Shown here piece by piece: positions 25,855-34,963 of a stretch of DNA of 35,845 bases; the stretch's first letter is position 1; every line of letters starts with the position of its first letter. The stretch spans positions 1 through 35,845 of the forward strand of contig JAFYXO010000024.1 of the NCBI GenBank assembly GCA_017546125.1, in the 5' to 3' direction. The notes below the pieces were generated by a model, which made no database searches, was not told the origin of the DNA, and saw nothing but the letters and a program-made list of their open reading frames with translations. The stretch is from Bacteroidales bacterium (lineage in GTDB: Bacteria > Bacteroidota > Bacteroidia > Bacteroidales > UBA932). Both the position numbers and the translations under genes were made by a program.

Positions 25855-26574
25855 TTAAAATTTGTTTAGTTGTCTTAAATACTGACTAATTGTATTCTCA
25901 AGACCATAGTATAGGGCATCGCAGATAAGTGCATGTCCGATCGATACCTCAAGCAAGCCGGGGATAATCTTGTCAAAGTACTGGAGGTTGTCCAGGTTGA
26001 GGTCATGGCCTGCATTCAGACCAAGTCCCACCTCTTGTGCAGCCTGTGCAGCGAGGAAGTATGGCTCGATGGCCTCCTCCCTGTTCTTGTGGTAGTTTGC
26101 TGCATATGCCTCTGTGTATAGCTCCACCCTGTCACAACCGCACTCCACGGCATGGCGCACCATCTCAGGGTTGGGGTCTACAAATATGGATGTCCTGATA
26201 CCCTCCTTTTTGAAAAGTCCGCATATCTCAGACAAGAACTTTTTGTTGGTAATGGTGTCCCATCCGGCGTTGGATGTGATGGCGTCTACACTGTCGGGTA
26301 CAAGGGTCACCTGTGCAGGGTGAACTTTAAGTACCAGCTCCACAAAAGAGTCGATAGGGTTACCCTCAATATTGAATTCTGTATTCAGAAGGGGTTTGAG
26401 GTCGATGGCATCCTGATATCTGATGTGTCTCTCATCAGGTCTTGGGTGAATGGTAATACCTTCCGCTCCGAAGCGTTCACAGTCTATGGCAGCTTTGAGT
26501 ACATCTGGGAGGTTTCCACCTCTGGCGTTGCGAAGTGTCGCAAACTTGTTGATGTTAACACTTAATTTGGTCAT
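25855..26574 (-). CDS. pdxJ: Pyridoxine 5'-phosphate synthase
   Basis: The 239-residue TIM-barrel enzyme makes pyridoxine 5'-phosphate from 1-deoxyxylulose 5-phosphate and 3-amino-2-oxopropyl phosphate. The family pattern is clear: [17 protein letters not shown] at the start, [13 protein letters not shown], and LNAGHDLNL near the end. The ATG at 26574 is chosen because the ten residues upstream are not family-like and overlap the promoter box. The length is normal. It is divergent from nadK. Confidence 0.95.
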   Translation of the reverse strand: MTKLSVNINKFATLRNARGGNLPDVLKAAIDCERFGAEGITIHPRPDERHIRYQDAIDLKPLLNTEFNIEGNPIDSFVELVLKVHPAQVTLVPDSVDAITSNAGWDTITNKKFLSEICGLFKKEGIRTSIFVDPNPEMVRHAVECGCDRVELYTEAYAANYHKNREEAIEPYFLAAQAAQEVGLGLNAGHDLNLDNLQYFDKIIPGLLEVSIGHALICDALYYGLENTISQYLRQLNKF

Positions 26575-26591
26575 GGTGAAGTTATTTTTTG

Positions 26592-26599
26592 CAAAAATA
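26592..26599 (-). promoter_or_regulatory. -7 box (TATTTTTG) for pdxJ
   Basis: The minus strand reads TATTTTTG, 17 bases before the pdxJ ATG. On the opposite strand AATCTTTG (26622-26629), one base off consensus, could serve nadK, making this a compact divergent promoter region. Confidence 0.5.
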
Positions 26600-26658
26600 T
26601 ACATAATAACAGAAATTTAACAATCTTTGCATAATTAAAAGTGAAATAGCAGCAGAAG

Positions 26659-27555
26659 ATGAAAATTGCACTTTTCGGTACAGATTTGGCCCAGTCATAT
26701 GGGGAAAATATTGAGCATCTGATAAATGGTCTCGCATCCAGTGGTGTGAGTTTTTGTTATTATGACAAGCTCTATTCCATCCTCTCGAATGTGGCGGAGC
26801 AGCGCGGGTTCAAATTGCCCGAAGGGGCTGTTTTTTCATCATATGAAGATCTGGGTGAAGATCCCGATCTCTTCCTGGCCCTTGGAGGTGACGGTACTTT
26901 CCTCCACTCGCTCTCTGTTGTCAGAGACAGGGATGTGAAGGTAGCCGGGATCAATTTCGGAAGACTCGGGTTCCTTACCACCGCGAAGGTATGCAGTGGG
27001 GAGGATGACTGGATATCTTTGTTGCTTGAAGGCAAGTATGATGTGATAAGCCGCACCACTCTGGAGATAGAGTCGGACTCATTGCCCGAAGGGTTCTTCC
27101 CTATTGCGCTGAATGAGATCTCTATCCAGCGGAGGACCCCATATATGATAGGTATCGATTTGAAAATAGATGGTATAGATATCCCTACATATTGGGCAGA
27201 CGGCCTGCTTATAGCCACCCCGACCGGTTCTACCGCTTATTCATTGAGCGTGGGAGGTCCCATTGTGACCCCTGAGGCGGGGGTGTTTGTAATAGCACCT
27301 ATTGCACCGCATAACCTGAATGTGAGGCCTCTGATCCTCCCTGACAATGCCGAAATAGAGATGAAGATCTCTTCGAGGGCAGAAGAGGTGATGCTGACCG
27401 TGGACAATAGGGAGCTGATTATCCCATCTTCATCCACTATCAGGCTGCACAAGGGCGGTTTCAGTATGAAGACGGTGTCGTTGAGAAAAGAGGGATTCTT
27501 TCAGGCTTTGCAGGAGAAGCTTCTGTGGGGTGCTGACAAAAGGAACAGTTTATAA
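26659..27555 (+). CDS. nadK: NAD kinase
   Basis: The 298-residue cytoplasmic enzyme phosphorylates NAD to NADP. The GGDGT motif is at 76-80 (LALGGDGTFLHS), with NEISIQRR and the substrate segment ADGLLIATPTGSTAYSLSVGGP downstream. It starts after a weak purine-rich ribosome site (AGCAGAAG). It is 8 bases upstream of uppS and likely begins the nadK-uppS-bamA transcript. Confidence 0.96.
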   Translation: MKIALFGTDLAQSYGENIEHLINGLASSGVSFCYYDKLYSILSNVAEQRGFKLPEGAVFSSYEDLGEDPDLFLALGGDGTFLHSLSVVRDRDVKVAGINFGRLGFLTTAKVCSGEDDWISLLLEGKYDVISRTTLEIESDSLPEGFFPIALNEISIQRRTPYMIGIDLKIDGIDIPTYWADGLLIATPTGSTAYSLSVGGPIVTPEAGVFVIAPIAPHNLNVRPLILPDNAEIEMKISSRAEEVMLTVDNRELIIPSSSTIRLHKGGFSMKTVSLRKEGFFQALQEKLLWGADKRNSL

Positions 27556-27563
27556 GAGTTGAT

Positions 27564-28262
27564 ATGGAGAATTTACCAAAACATATAACCATCATTATGG
27601 ATGGTAACGGCCGTTGGGCCAAACAAAGGGGAAAAGAGAGACTTTACGGACATATTGAGGGGGCAGAGAGCGTCAGGGCTTGCTGTGAGCTTGCTGTGGA
27701 GATGGGGATCGGATACTTGAGCCTCTATGCATTCTCTACAGAGAACTGGAACAGACCTCAGGATGAAGTCATTGGTCTTATGAATCTTATGGCGAAGTCC
27801 ATTCTGGAGGAGAAACCCACTTTTGAGAAGAACAATATCAGATTTATGGTATTGGGGGACAGGTCCCACTTGTCTGATGAGCTGAAGAGGGATATTGACA
27901 AGGCAATGGAGGAGACAAGCGGGAATACCGGACTTACACTTATAGTCTTTTTGAGTTATAGTGGAAAATGGGATATCGAACAGGCTGCCAGGAGGTATGC
28001 TGAGGATTACAAGTCCGGCAAGGAGGGGATCTCGTTTGAAAACTATCTCTGTACAGCGGGAATTCCGGATCCTGATCTACTGATCAGAACCAGTGGAGAG
28101 CAAAGGATAAGCAACTTCCTGTTATGGCAATGTGCATATACTGAATTTTATTTTACCGAGACTCTTTGGCCCGATTTTCGCAAACCTCAGTTCCGGCTTG
28201 CGATAGAAACTTTTGCATCTCGCGAAAGAAGATTCGGAAAAACAAGCGAACAAATCAAATAA
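27564..28262 (+). CDS. uppS: Undecaprenyl diphosphate synthase
   Basis: The 232-residue cis-prenyltransferase makes the C55 lipid carrier for peptidoglycan and O-antigen. Motif MDGNGRWA (12-19) includes catalytic Asp13, the helix GHIEGAESVR follows, and SLYAFSTENWNRP and the C-terminal RTSGEQRISNFLLWQ with LWPDF are hallmarks. It is compact but complete. The gene is followed after 35 bases by bamA. Confidence 0.96.
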   Translation: MENLPKHITIIMDGNGRWAKQRGKERLYGHIEGAESVRACCELAVEMGIGYLSLYAFSTENWNRPQDEVIGLMNLMAKSILEEKPTFEKNNIRFMVLGDRSHLSDELKRDIDKAMEETSGNTGLTLIVFLSYSGKWDIEQAARRYAEDYKSGKEGISFENYLCTAGIPDPDLLIRTSGEQRISNFLLWQCAYTEFYFTETLWPDFRKPQFRLAIETFASRERRFGKTSEQIK

Positions 28263-28267
28263 AGTAG

Positions 28268-28275
28268 TATATTTG
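28268..28275 (+). promoter_or_regulatory. -7 box (TATATTTG) for bamA
   Basis: TATATTTG lies 22 bases before the bamA ATG and 6 bases after the uppS stop, so the envelope cluster may have its own promoter. No -33 TTTG is visible. Confidence 0.55.
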
Positions 28276-28297
28276 CAGATTGACTTACGATTAACCG

Positions 28298-30823
28298 ATG
28301 AATTTTAAGAAGCTGTATATCACCGCATTACTTTGTTTGTGCCCTCTTTTCCTGTTGGCTCAGGGAGAGAAAAGTACAAATGGAGTGATTGTTAATTATG
28401 AAAAACCTGCCAATTATATCGTTGGTGGTGTGGATGTAGAAGGGGTAAAATACCTGAATAAGGATCAAATTATTGCACTAACCGGTTTGAAGGTGGGACA
28501 GAAGGTTAAAGTTCCAAGCGAGGAGCTTACTGCAGTCGTAAAGAGGGTATGGCTTCAGCGATATTTCGAAGATGTCGCCATCTCAATTGACTCATTGGTT
28601 CCTACAAGAGATACAGCATATTTCAAGCTTACACTTACTGAGAGACCCCGTGTATCAAAATGGAGTTTTTTGGGTGTCAAAAGTGGTGAGCGTTCAGATT
28701 TGCAGGAGAAGTTGAGTTTGCGTAGAGGTGCAGAACTTTCAGAGTACGGTATAAAAACCAATATCGGTATAATCAAGAGTTACTACAAGGAGAAAGGTTT
28801 TCAGAATTGTGAGGTGGATGTCATCCAGGAGCGTGATACAGTGATCAAAAATGCAGTACGTGTCACATTTGATGTCAAGAAAGGGGAGAAGGTGAAGATC
28901 AAGCTGATTGAGTTTGAGGGTGTTCATAATGTGAAAGAGGGTAAACTCGTTAAGGCCATGAAGAATACCAGGGACATGCGTTTCCGTAACTTTTTCTCAT
29001 CCAAGAAATTCAAGGAGAAAGAGTATGAGAATGACAAGCGTGCCATGATAGAGGCTTTCAATGAGGCCGGCTTCAGGGATGCCAAGATCATCAGCGACTC
29101 CATGTATTATATCGAGCCGAACAGGTTGGCTATCAAATTTAAAATTGACGAAGGTAAAAGATATTACTTCAGAAATATTACCTGGACAGGAAACTCTCTT
29201 TACACAGAAGAGGAGCTGAACAATGTCCTTATGATCAAAAAAGGTGATGTCTATGATGTGGTGAATATGAACAAGCGTCTGAATGGTGACCCTAAAAAGC
29301 AGTTTATGGATGTGGGTACCATGTACAGGGACTTGGGTTACCTTTTCTTCAATGTTATCCCAGTGGAGTTGAATATAGTGGGGGACTCTGTGGATGTGGA
29401 GATGAGAATGGTGGAAGGGAAACCTGCTACCTTCAATAATATCATAGTCAGCGGAAATACCATTACAAATGAGAAGATCGTAAGAAGACAGATATTCACC
29501 AAGCCGGGCTATTTGTATAGCCAATCAATGTTCGAACGTTCTATCAGGGAGATCTCATCTATGGGACACTTTGATCCTGAGCACGCGATGGATCCTTCTA
29601 AAGGTTATACATTGATTCCAAACCAGATGACCAATACAGTGGATGTGGCCTACAATGTACTTGAAAAGCCAAACAGCCAGCTCGAGTTGTCCGGTGGTTG
29701 GGGCGGTTACTCGTTTGTGGGTACAGTCGGTGTAAGTTTCAATAACTTCTCTGTAAAGAGGATGTTTGACAAAGGTGCCTGGAGACCTGTACCTCTTGGT
29801 GATGCACAAGTGCTATCGTTGAGATTCCAGACCAACGGTACATACTATACAGCTGCAAGTGTCAGCTTTATGGAGCCTTGGTTGTTCGGTAAGAAGCCAA
29901 CCTCGTTCAGCTTGTCTGGATACTATACCAGACAGACAAACTCATACTACTTCTATCAGAACCCTGATGAGTACTTTGAAGTGTATGGTGTGGCTGCTTC
30001 ACTTGGTAGCAGACTCAAATGGCCGGATAACTATTTTGTCCTCTATCACGAGCTAAGTTGGCAGGCATATAACCTTCACGACTGGGGATACAACTTCCTG
30101 TTCTCTACAGGACAGTCAAACAACTTCAGCTATAAGGCTACATTGTCAAGAAACTCTACTGACCAGCAGGTTTTCCCACGTCAGGGTTCAGACTTTACAT
30201 TCTCTGTGCAGTTGACACCTCCATACTCATTGTTCAGAGATCCTAATCTCGACTATAACAGTATGTCCGATCAGGAGAGATACCGTTGGATCGAGTACCA
30301 CAAATGGACATTCAAAGGTGCATTATATACCAAAATCGTAGGTGACCTTATCCTGATGGCGAGAGCACAGTTTGGTTACCTCGGATCATACAATAAGAAG
30401 TGGGGTTACTCTCCATTTGAGGGCTACCAGGTCGGTGGTGACGGTATGTCGGGTTACAACACATACGGTTCTGAGATCATTGCACTCAGAGGTTATGAAA
30501 ACTACTCATTGACCCCAGTAAACGAAGATGGTGTATATTCTGGTCATATCTATGACAAGTTTACCCTTGAGTTGAGGTATCCTTTGGTGCTTCAGCCATC
30601 TTCGACCATCTTCGCCCTATTGTTCCTTGAAGGTGGTAACTGTTGGGATAAAATCGAAAAATTCAATCCTTTCGAGATCAAGAGATCCGCTGGTGTAGGT
30701 TTGAGGGTTATGCTCCCTATGGTCGGTCTTCTAGGTATTGACTGGGGATGGGGATTCGATCCTATCCTTAATAAGGAGAGAAGCGGTTCACAATTCCACT
30801 TCGTAATCGGTCAGCAATTCTAA
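28298..30823 (+). CDS. bamA: Outer-membrane protein assembly factor BamA
   Basis: An 841-residue Omp85 protein with a signal peptide (1-21). It has about five POTRA repeats (about 40-450, e.g. VGGVDVEGVKYLNKDQI, KLIEFEGVHNVKEGKL, NIIVSGNTITNEKIVRRQI) and a C-terminal 16-strand barrel (about 480-841) ending in aromatic Phe. It inserts beta-barrel proteins into the outer membrane. Conserved motifs include the barrel-interior GLRVMLPMVGLLGIDWGWGF (R-G-F-like) near the end. Two skp-like genes follow at once, the usual Bacteroidota order. Length is normal. Confidence 0.95.
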   Translation: MNFKKLYITALLCLCPLFLLAQGEKSTNGVIVNYEKPANYIVGGVDVEGVKYLNKDQIIALTGLKVGQKVKVPSEELTAVVKRVWLQRYFEDVAISIDSLVPTRDTAYFKLTLTERPRVSKWSFLGVKSGERSDLQEKLSLRRGAELSEYGIKTNIGIIKSYYKEKGFQNCEVDVIQERDTVIKNAVRVTFDVKKGEKVKIKLIEFEGVHNVKEGKLVKAMKNTRDMRFRNFFSSKKFKEKEYENDKRAMIEAFNEAGFRDAKIISDSMYYIEPNRLAIKFKIDEGKRYYFRNITWTGNSLYTEEELNNVLMIKKGDVYDVVNMNKRLNGDPKKQFMDVGTMYRDLGYLFFNVIPVELNIVGDSVDVEMRMVEGKPATFNNIIVSGNTITNEKIVRRQIFTKPGYLYSQSMFERSIREISSMGHFDPEHAMDPSKGYTLIPNQMTNTVDVAYNVLEKPNSQLELSGGWGGYSFVGTVGVSFNNFSVKRMFDKGAWRPVPLGDAQVLSLRFQTNGTYYTAASVSFMEPWLFGKKPTSFSLSGYYTRQTNSYYFYQNPDEYFEVYGVAASLGSRLKWPDNYFVLYHELSWQAYNLHDWGYNFLFSTGQSNNFSYKATLSRNSTDQQVFPRQGSDFTFSVQLTPPYSLFRDPNLDYNSMSDQERYRWIEYHKWTFKGALYTKIVGDLILMARAQFGYLGSYNKKWGYSPFEGYQVGGDGMSGYNTYGSEIIALRGYENYSLTPVNEDGVYSGHIYDKFTLELRYPLVLQPSSTIFALLFLEGGNCWDKIEKFNPFEIKRSAGVGLRVMLPMVGLLGIDWGWGFDPILNKERSGSQFHFVIGQQF

Positions 30824-30835
30824 TTTTGTTTGAAT

Positions 30836-31339
30836 ATGAAAAAGGTGCTTATAATTATAGTCTCGATTTTCCTTTGTTCATTTGTGTCAAGTGGACAAAA
30901 GGTGGGATATCTCAATACCCAGACTATCTTGACCCAAGTGCCTGAGTATAATTCAGCTGTGCAGACACTTGAGAAACTGAGCGACCAGTACAAGCAATAT
31001 ATTGAGAAGGAGAAGGCTAAGATAGATCAGGCCTACGCCAAATATCAGTCAGAGAGGGCATTTCTCGGAGAGTCTGCCCGTCAGGTAAAAGAGAACGAAA
31101 TAATCACTATGGAGCGAAATTTGCAGGCAAAGCAGAAAGAGTACTTTGGTGAGAATGGTGTTATGGCCAAAAAATCGGAGCAATTGCTCAACCCTATCAA
31201 GGCTAAAGTGGACAACGCCATTCGTAAAGTAGCTCAGAAAGGGGGATATTCGCTGATTATAGATCTCTCTGTTGTCCAAGGTGTTGCTTATTATAATGAG
31301 GCTGAAGATTTGAGCCTTGAGGTTATTAGAAATTTATAA
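30836..31339 (+). CDS. OmpH/Skp-like periplasmic chaperone
   Basis: The 167-residue protein has a signal peptide (MKKVLIIIVSIFLCSFVSSGQ) and then KVGYLNTQTILTQVPEY, the OmpH start pattern, followed by a charged coiled coil (about 40-110) and the C-terminal IIDLSVVQGVAYYNEAEDLS strand region. It probably holds unfolded outer-membrane proteins for BamA. The ATG at 30836 is chosen over an in-frame TTG at 30830. It begins 12 bases after the bamA stop. Confidence 0.88.
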   Translation: MKKVLIIIVSIFLCSFVSSGQKVGYLNTQTILTQVPEYNSAVQTLEKLSDQYKQYIEKEKAKIDQAYAKYQSERAFLGESARQVKENEIITMERNLQAKQKEYFGENGVMAKKSEQLLNPIKAKVDNAIRKVAQKGGYSLIIDLSVVQGVAYYNEAEDLSLEVIRNL

Positions 31340-31357
31340 AATTAAAAATAATACACT

Positions 31358-31906
31358 ATGAAAAAATTATTAATTATTCTATTTGTTGCGCTTTATGGCT
31401 CTGCAGCATCATTTGCTCAAGAGTTGAAATTTGGTCACGTAAACATGCAGGAGGTGATCTTCCTTATGGATGAGATGGATTCTGCTCAGGTGGTATTGGA
31501 GAAATACAGCAGAGAGCTTCAGGAGACATTTGTTTCTATGCAGAATGAGTTCCAGACCAAAGTTAACAACTACGAACAAATGAGTGCAAACTGGACACCA
31601 GCTGTAGTTCAGGCTAAGACTCAAGAGCTAGAGAGCATGCAACAGAGACTTCAACAATTCCAGGCAAGTGCCCAACAGGATCTTCAGGCAAAACAACAGG
31701 AGCTTCTTACCCCTATCCAAGCTAAAGCATTCGAGGCTGTGGAGACTATGGGTAAAGCAAACGGTTTTGTATACATCTTCGATATCTCAGCAGGTTCTGT
31801 ATGTTTCGTTAACGATGCAATCAGTGTAGATGTGACTGAAATGTTGAAAAAAGCTTTGAATATTCCATTGGACAAAAAGCTTAAAGCTCAGCAACCGGCC
31901 CAATAA
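31358..31906 (+). CDS. Second OmpH/Skp-like periplasmic chaperone
   Basis: The 182-residue protein has a signal peptide (MKKLLIILFVALYGSAASFAQ), the family start ELKFGHVNMQEVIFLMDEM, a very glutamine-rich coiled coil (about 50-120) and a C-terminal VYIFDISAGSVCFVNDA strand region. It is a tandem paralogue of the previous gene, 18 bases downstream, and is the last gene before a terminator. The two are likely expressed together with bamA. Confidence 0.88.
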   Translation: MKKLLIILFVALYGSAASFAQELKFGHVNMQEVIFLMDEMDSAQVVLEKYSRELQETFVSMQNEFQTKVNNYEQMSANWTPAVVQAKTQELESMQQRLQQFQASAQQDLQAKQQELLTPIQAKAFEAVETMGKANGFVYIFDISAGSVCFVNDAISVDVTEMLKKALNIPLDKKLKAQQPAQ

Positions 31907-31935
31907 TCTATCACAGATTGTAAGTCAAAACAGCA

Positions 31936-31973
31936 TAAAGGGAGGCCATTTTTAAGTGGTCTCTCTTTTTTTT
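31936..31973 (+). terminator. Terminator of the bamA-skp transcript
   Basis: AAAGGGAGGCCA pairs with TGGTCTCTCTTT (two G-U pairs) around a short T-rich loop, followed by a run of eight or so T's. Clear intrinsic terminator. Confidence 0.85.
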
Positions 31974-32008
31974 GTTAAAATAAATTGGCTAAGTGAGAAA
32001 ATAATGCT

Positions 32009-32016
32009 TAAATTTG
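32009..32016 (+). promoter_or_regulatory. -7 box (TAAATTTG) for korAB
   Basis: TAAATTTG matches TAnnTTTG and lies 25 bases before the korA ATG. ATTGG at 31984-31988 is a weak -33 candidate about 21 bases upstream. Confidence 0.55.
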
Positions 32017-32041
32017 TCTTTACTAAACTATATGTAATTTT

Positions 32042-33874
32042 ATGCAGCACAAAGTTATTGACATACAAGATGTTGTTATCCGTTTCGCTGGTGACTCGGG
32101 TGATGGTATGCAATTGACCGGTACTCTATTCGCAGATTCATCTGCATTGTACGGCAATGAAATTTCTACATTCCCTGATTATCCTGCAGAGATTAGAGCT
32201 CCTCAAGGTACTGTTTCAGGTGTTTCTGGATTCCAGGTTCATATTGGAGCTGTAGAGATTAACACTCCAGGTGACTTCTGCGATGTACTTGTCGCTATGA
32301 ACCCTGCGGCTCTAAGAGCTAATGCTAAATGGACTAAGCCTACCGCTACAATTATCCTTGACGAAGATGCTTTCGATGAGGCAAATATCGTAAGGGCAGG
32401 TTTCCAAACTATGAATCCTTTCGAGGAATTGAAGATTCAAGACAGAAACATCATCGTTTCTCCTATCACTACACTTACCAAAGAGTCTTTGAAAGATAGT
32501 GGTCTTGATAACAAATCCATCGTTCGTTGTAAAAACATGTTCACCCTTGGTATGTGTTTTTACCTATTCAACAGAGAGATGGATCATACCTTCGAATATC
32601 TTGAGAAGAAATTCAAGAAGAAACCTCAGCTGATTGATGTTAATAAGAAGGTGTTGAAAGATGGCTTCAACTACGCAAGCAATATTCACGCTATAGCAAA
32701 CACATACACCGTAGCACCTGCAAAACAGGAGAAAGGTGTTTACAGAAATATCAACGGTAACCAGGCTACTGCTTGGGGTCTTTTGGCAGCTTCAGAAAAA
32801 TCGGGTATTCCATTGTTCTGCGGTTCTTACCCTATCACCCCTGCTACTGCAGTTCTTGAAGAACTTGCTATCTACAAAAACCTTGGTGCTAAAACCGTTC
32901 AATGTGAAGACGAGATCTCTGGTATCTGTACAGCTATCGGTGCTGCTTATGCAGGTAACTTCGCTGTGACTACCACTTCAGGTCCTGGTCTTTCACTAAA
33001 ATCTGAGGCTCTTGGTCTTGCTATGATTACCGAGCTTCCTCTTGTAATCGTAGATGTACAGCGTAGTGGTCCATCAACAGGTATCCCTACCAAGACTGAG
33101 CAGACAGACCTTAACCAGGCACTTTACGGACGTAACGGTGAGTGCCCTATCATGGTTATGGCAGCTCACTCTCCATCAGACTGTTTTGACAAAGCATTCT
33201 ATGCAGGTAAATATGCCTTGGAGCACATGATGCCGGTTATCCTTCTTACTGAAGGTTTCCTTGGCAACGGTTCTGAGCCTTGGAAGATTCCATCTATGAA
33301 AGATTACCCTTCAATCGTAGCTCCAGTAGTTACTGAGTGTGAAGGTAAATTCAAACCATATGTAAGAGATGAAGAGAGATTTGCAAGACAATGGGCTGTT
33401 CCTGGAACACCTGGTCTTATGCACCGTGTAGGTGGTCTTGAGAAGACCCCGGAAGGTGTAATCTCTTCAGATCCTCAAAACCACGAAATGATGTGCGCTG
33501 CACGTGCTGAGAAAGTGGCAAGAGTGGCCAATTACATCCCAGATGTTGAGGTTATCGGCGAAGCTGAAGGTGAAGTTCTTATCGTTGGTTGGGGTGGTAC
33601 TTTCGGTCACCTTTATACAGCAGTCAAAGATCTTCAGGCTGAAGGCAAGAGCGTGTCACTTGCACACTTCGACTATATCAATCCACTACCAAAGAACACT
33701 GCAGAGGTATTCTCTAAATTCAAGAAGATTATCGTTTGCGAGTTGAACAGTGGTCAGTTTGCAGCATATTTGAGAGACAAGCATCCACAATTCCACTACC
33801 ACCAATTGAACAAAGTTCAAGGTCAGCCTTTCATCGTGAAAGATGTTGTAGATGCAGTTAATAATATTCTATAA
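32042..33874 (+). CDS. korA: 2-oxoglutarate:ferredoxin oxidoreductase, fused gamma-alpha subunit
   Basis: The 610-residue subunit combines a gamma domain (about 1-190, IRFAGDSGDGMQLTG and the FPDYPAEIRAPQGT segment) with an alpha (pyrimidine-binding) domain (about 230-610, GSYPITPATAVLEELA and TTTSGPGLSLKSEALGLA). With KorB it oxidises 2-oxoglutarate to succinyl-CoA with ferredoxin, or runs in reverse. The KorA-type identity over pyruvate or 2-ketoisovalerate enzymes rests on the fused gamma-alpha layout. Codons are of the highly expressed type. No 4Fe-4S ferredoxin-like gene precedes it. Confidence 0.9.
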   Translation: MQHKVIDIQDVVIRFAGDSGDGMQLTGTLFADSSALYGNEISTFPDYPAEIRAPQGTVSGVSGFQVHIGAVEINTPGDFCDVLVAMNPAALRANAKWTKPTATIILDEDAFDEANIVRAGFQTMNPFEELKIQDRNIIVSPITTLTKESLKDSGLDNKSIVRCKNMFTLGMCFYLFNREMDHTFEYLEKKFKKKPQLIDVNKKVLKDGFNYASNIHAIANTYTVAPAKQEKGVYRNINGNQATAWGLLAASEKSGIPLFCGSYPITPATAVLEELAIYKNLGAKTVQCEDEISGICTAIGAAYAGNFAVTTTSGPGLSLKSEALGLAMITELPLVIVDVQRSGPSTGIPTKTEQTDLNQALYGRNGECPIMVMAAHSPSDCFDKAFYAGKYALEHMMPVILLTEGFLGNGSEPWKIPSMKDYPSIVAPVVTECEGKFKPYVRDEERFARQWAVPGTPGLMHRVGGLEKTPEGVISSDPQNHEMMCAARAEKVARVANYIPDVEVIGEAEGEVLIVGWGGTFGHLYTAVKDLQAEGKSVSLAHFDYINPLPKNTAEVFSKFKKIIVCELNSGQFAAYLRDKHPQFHYHQLNKVQGQPFIVKDVVDAVNNIL

Positions 33875-33891
33875 TAGGAGGAAGTTCGATT

Positions 33892-34911
33892 ATGAAATAT
33901 ACAGCACAAGATTTTAAAAGCAATCAGGAAGTAAGATGGTGCCCAGGTTGTGGTGACCACATGGTCCTTATGTCTCTACAAAGGGCTATGCCTGAAGTTG
34001 CAGAAGCTATGAACTATAACCTTGAGGACTTCGTATTTATCTCAGGTATCGGATGTTCATCACGTCTTCCTTACTATATGAACACTTATGGTTTCCACAG
34101 TATCCACGGCCGTGCTACTGCCATCTCTACAGGTGTAAAAGTGGCTAACCCTAAACTTGCTGTATGGCAAGCTACAGGTGACGGTGACTCTTTGGCTATC
34201 GGTGGTAACCACTTCATCCACGCTATCCGTCGTAACATCGATATCAATATCGTATTGTTCAATAATAGAATCTATGGTCTTACCAAAGGTCAATACTCAC
34301 CTACATCTCCACTAGGAAAAATCACCAAGACTTCTCCTTATGGTACAGTAGAGCAACCATTCAACCCTGGTACTCTGGTATTGGGTGCAAGAGGTACATT
34401 CTTTGCCCGCAGCATCGACTCAGAGATCAAGCTTAATCAGGAAGTGTTTGTGGCGTCTGCAAAACATGCAGGCTGCTCAGTAACTGAGATGTTGGTTAAC
34501 TGTGTTATCTACAATGACGGTACACACAAAGAGATTACAGATAAAGAGGTAAGAGCTGATAGAACTATCGTTCTTCGTCACGGTGAGCCTATGATCTTCG
34601 GTAAAGATAGGGACAAAGGTCTTGTTCTTGGTGAAGACGGTAAGCTTAAAGTGGTTAAAATCGGTGAGAACGGTGTGACTGAAAAAGATATCTTGGTTCA
34701 CGATGCCCACTGTCAGGATATGTCTATCCACACTATGTTGGTAGATATGAAACATCCTGATTATCCTGTAGCACTCGGTGTTATCCGTGATGTGGAGGAT
34801 GGTACATACGACCAGAGAGTAGAGGCTCAGTTGGAAGAGGTTAAGGCAGCAGCCAAGATCCACTCTGTGGATGAACTTCTTCACAGTGGTGCTACCTGGG
34901 AAGTGAAATAA
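33892..34911 (+). CDS. korB: 2-oxoglutarate:ferredoxin oxidoreductase, beta subunit
   Basis: The 339-residue subunit binds thiamine diphosphate. The ThDP motif is GDGDSLAIGGNH, followed by NNRIYGLTKGQ. Cys17 and Cys20 (WCPGCGDH) and later cysteines (GIGCSS, AGCSVTE) can hold the 4Fe-4S cluster typical of the family. It starts 17 bases after korA with a good AGGAGG-like ribosome site (TAGGAGGAAG), unusual in this A/T-rich context and consistent with high expression. Confidence 0.93.
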   Translation: MKYTAQDFKSNQEVRWCPGCGDHMVLMSLQRAMPEVAEAMNYNLEDFVFISGIGCSSRLPYYMNTYGFHSIHGRATAISTGVKVANPKLAVWQATGDGDSLAIGGNHFIHAIRRNIDINIVLFNNRIYGLTKGQYSPTSPLGKITKTSPYGTVEQPFNPGTLVLGARGTFFARSIDSEIKLNQEVFVASAKHAGCSVTEMLVNCVIYNDGTHKEITDKEVRADRTIVLRHGEPMIFGKDRDKGLVLGEDGKLKVVKIGENGVTEKDILVHDAHCQDMSIHTMLVDMKHPDYPVALGVIRDVEDGTYDQRVEAQLEEVKAAAKIHSVDELLHSGATWEVK

Positions 34912-34963
34912 CTAATAGAATACCTTAAATATTAACAATAAACTTTAATCAATAAACATTATT

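Noticed and set aside
34912-34963. Promoter or riboswitch before gdhA
   Set aside because: The gap is A/T-rich with no TAnnTTTG match and no stable hairpin that I could find, so no feature is called.
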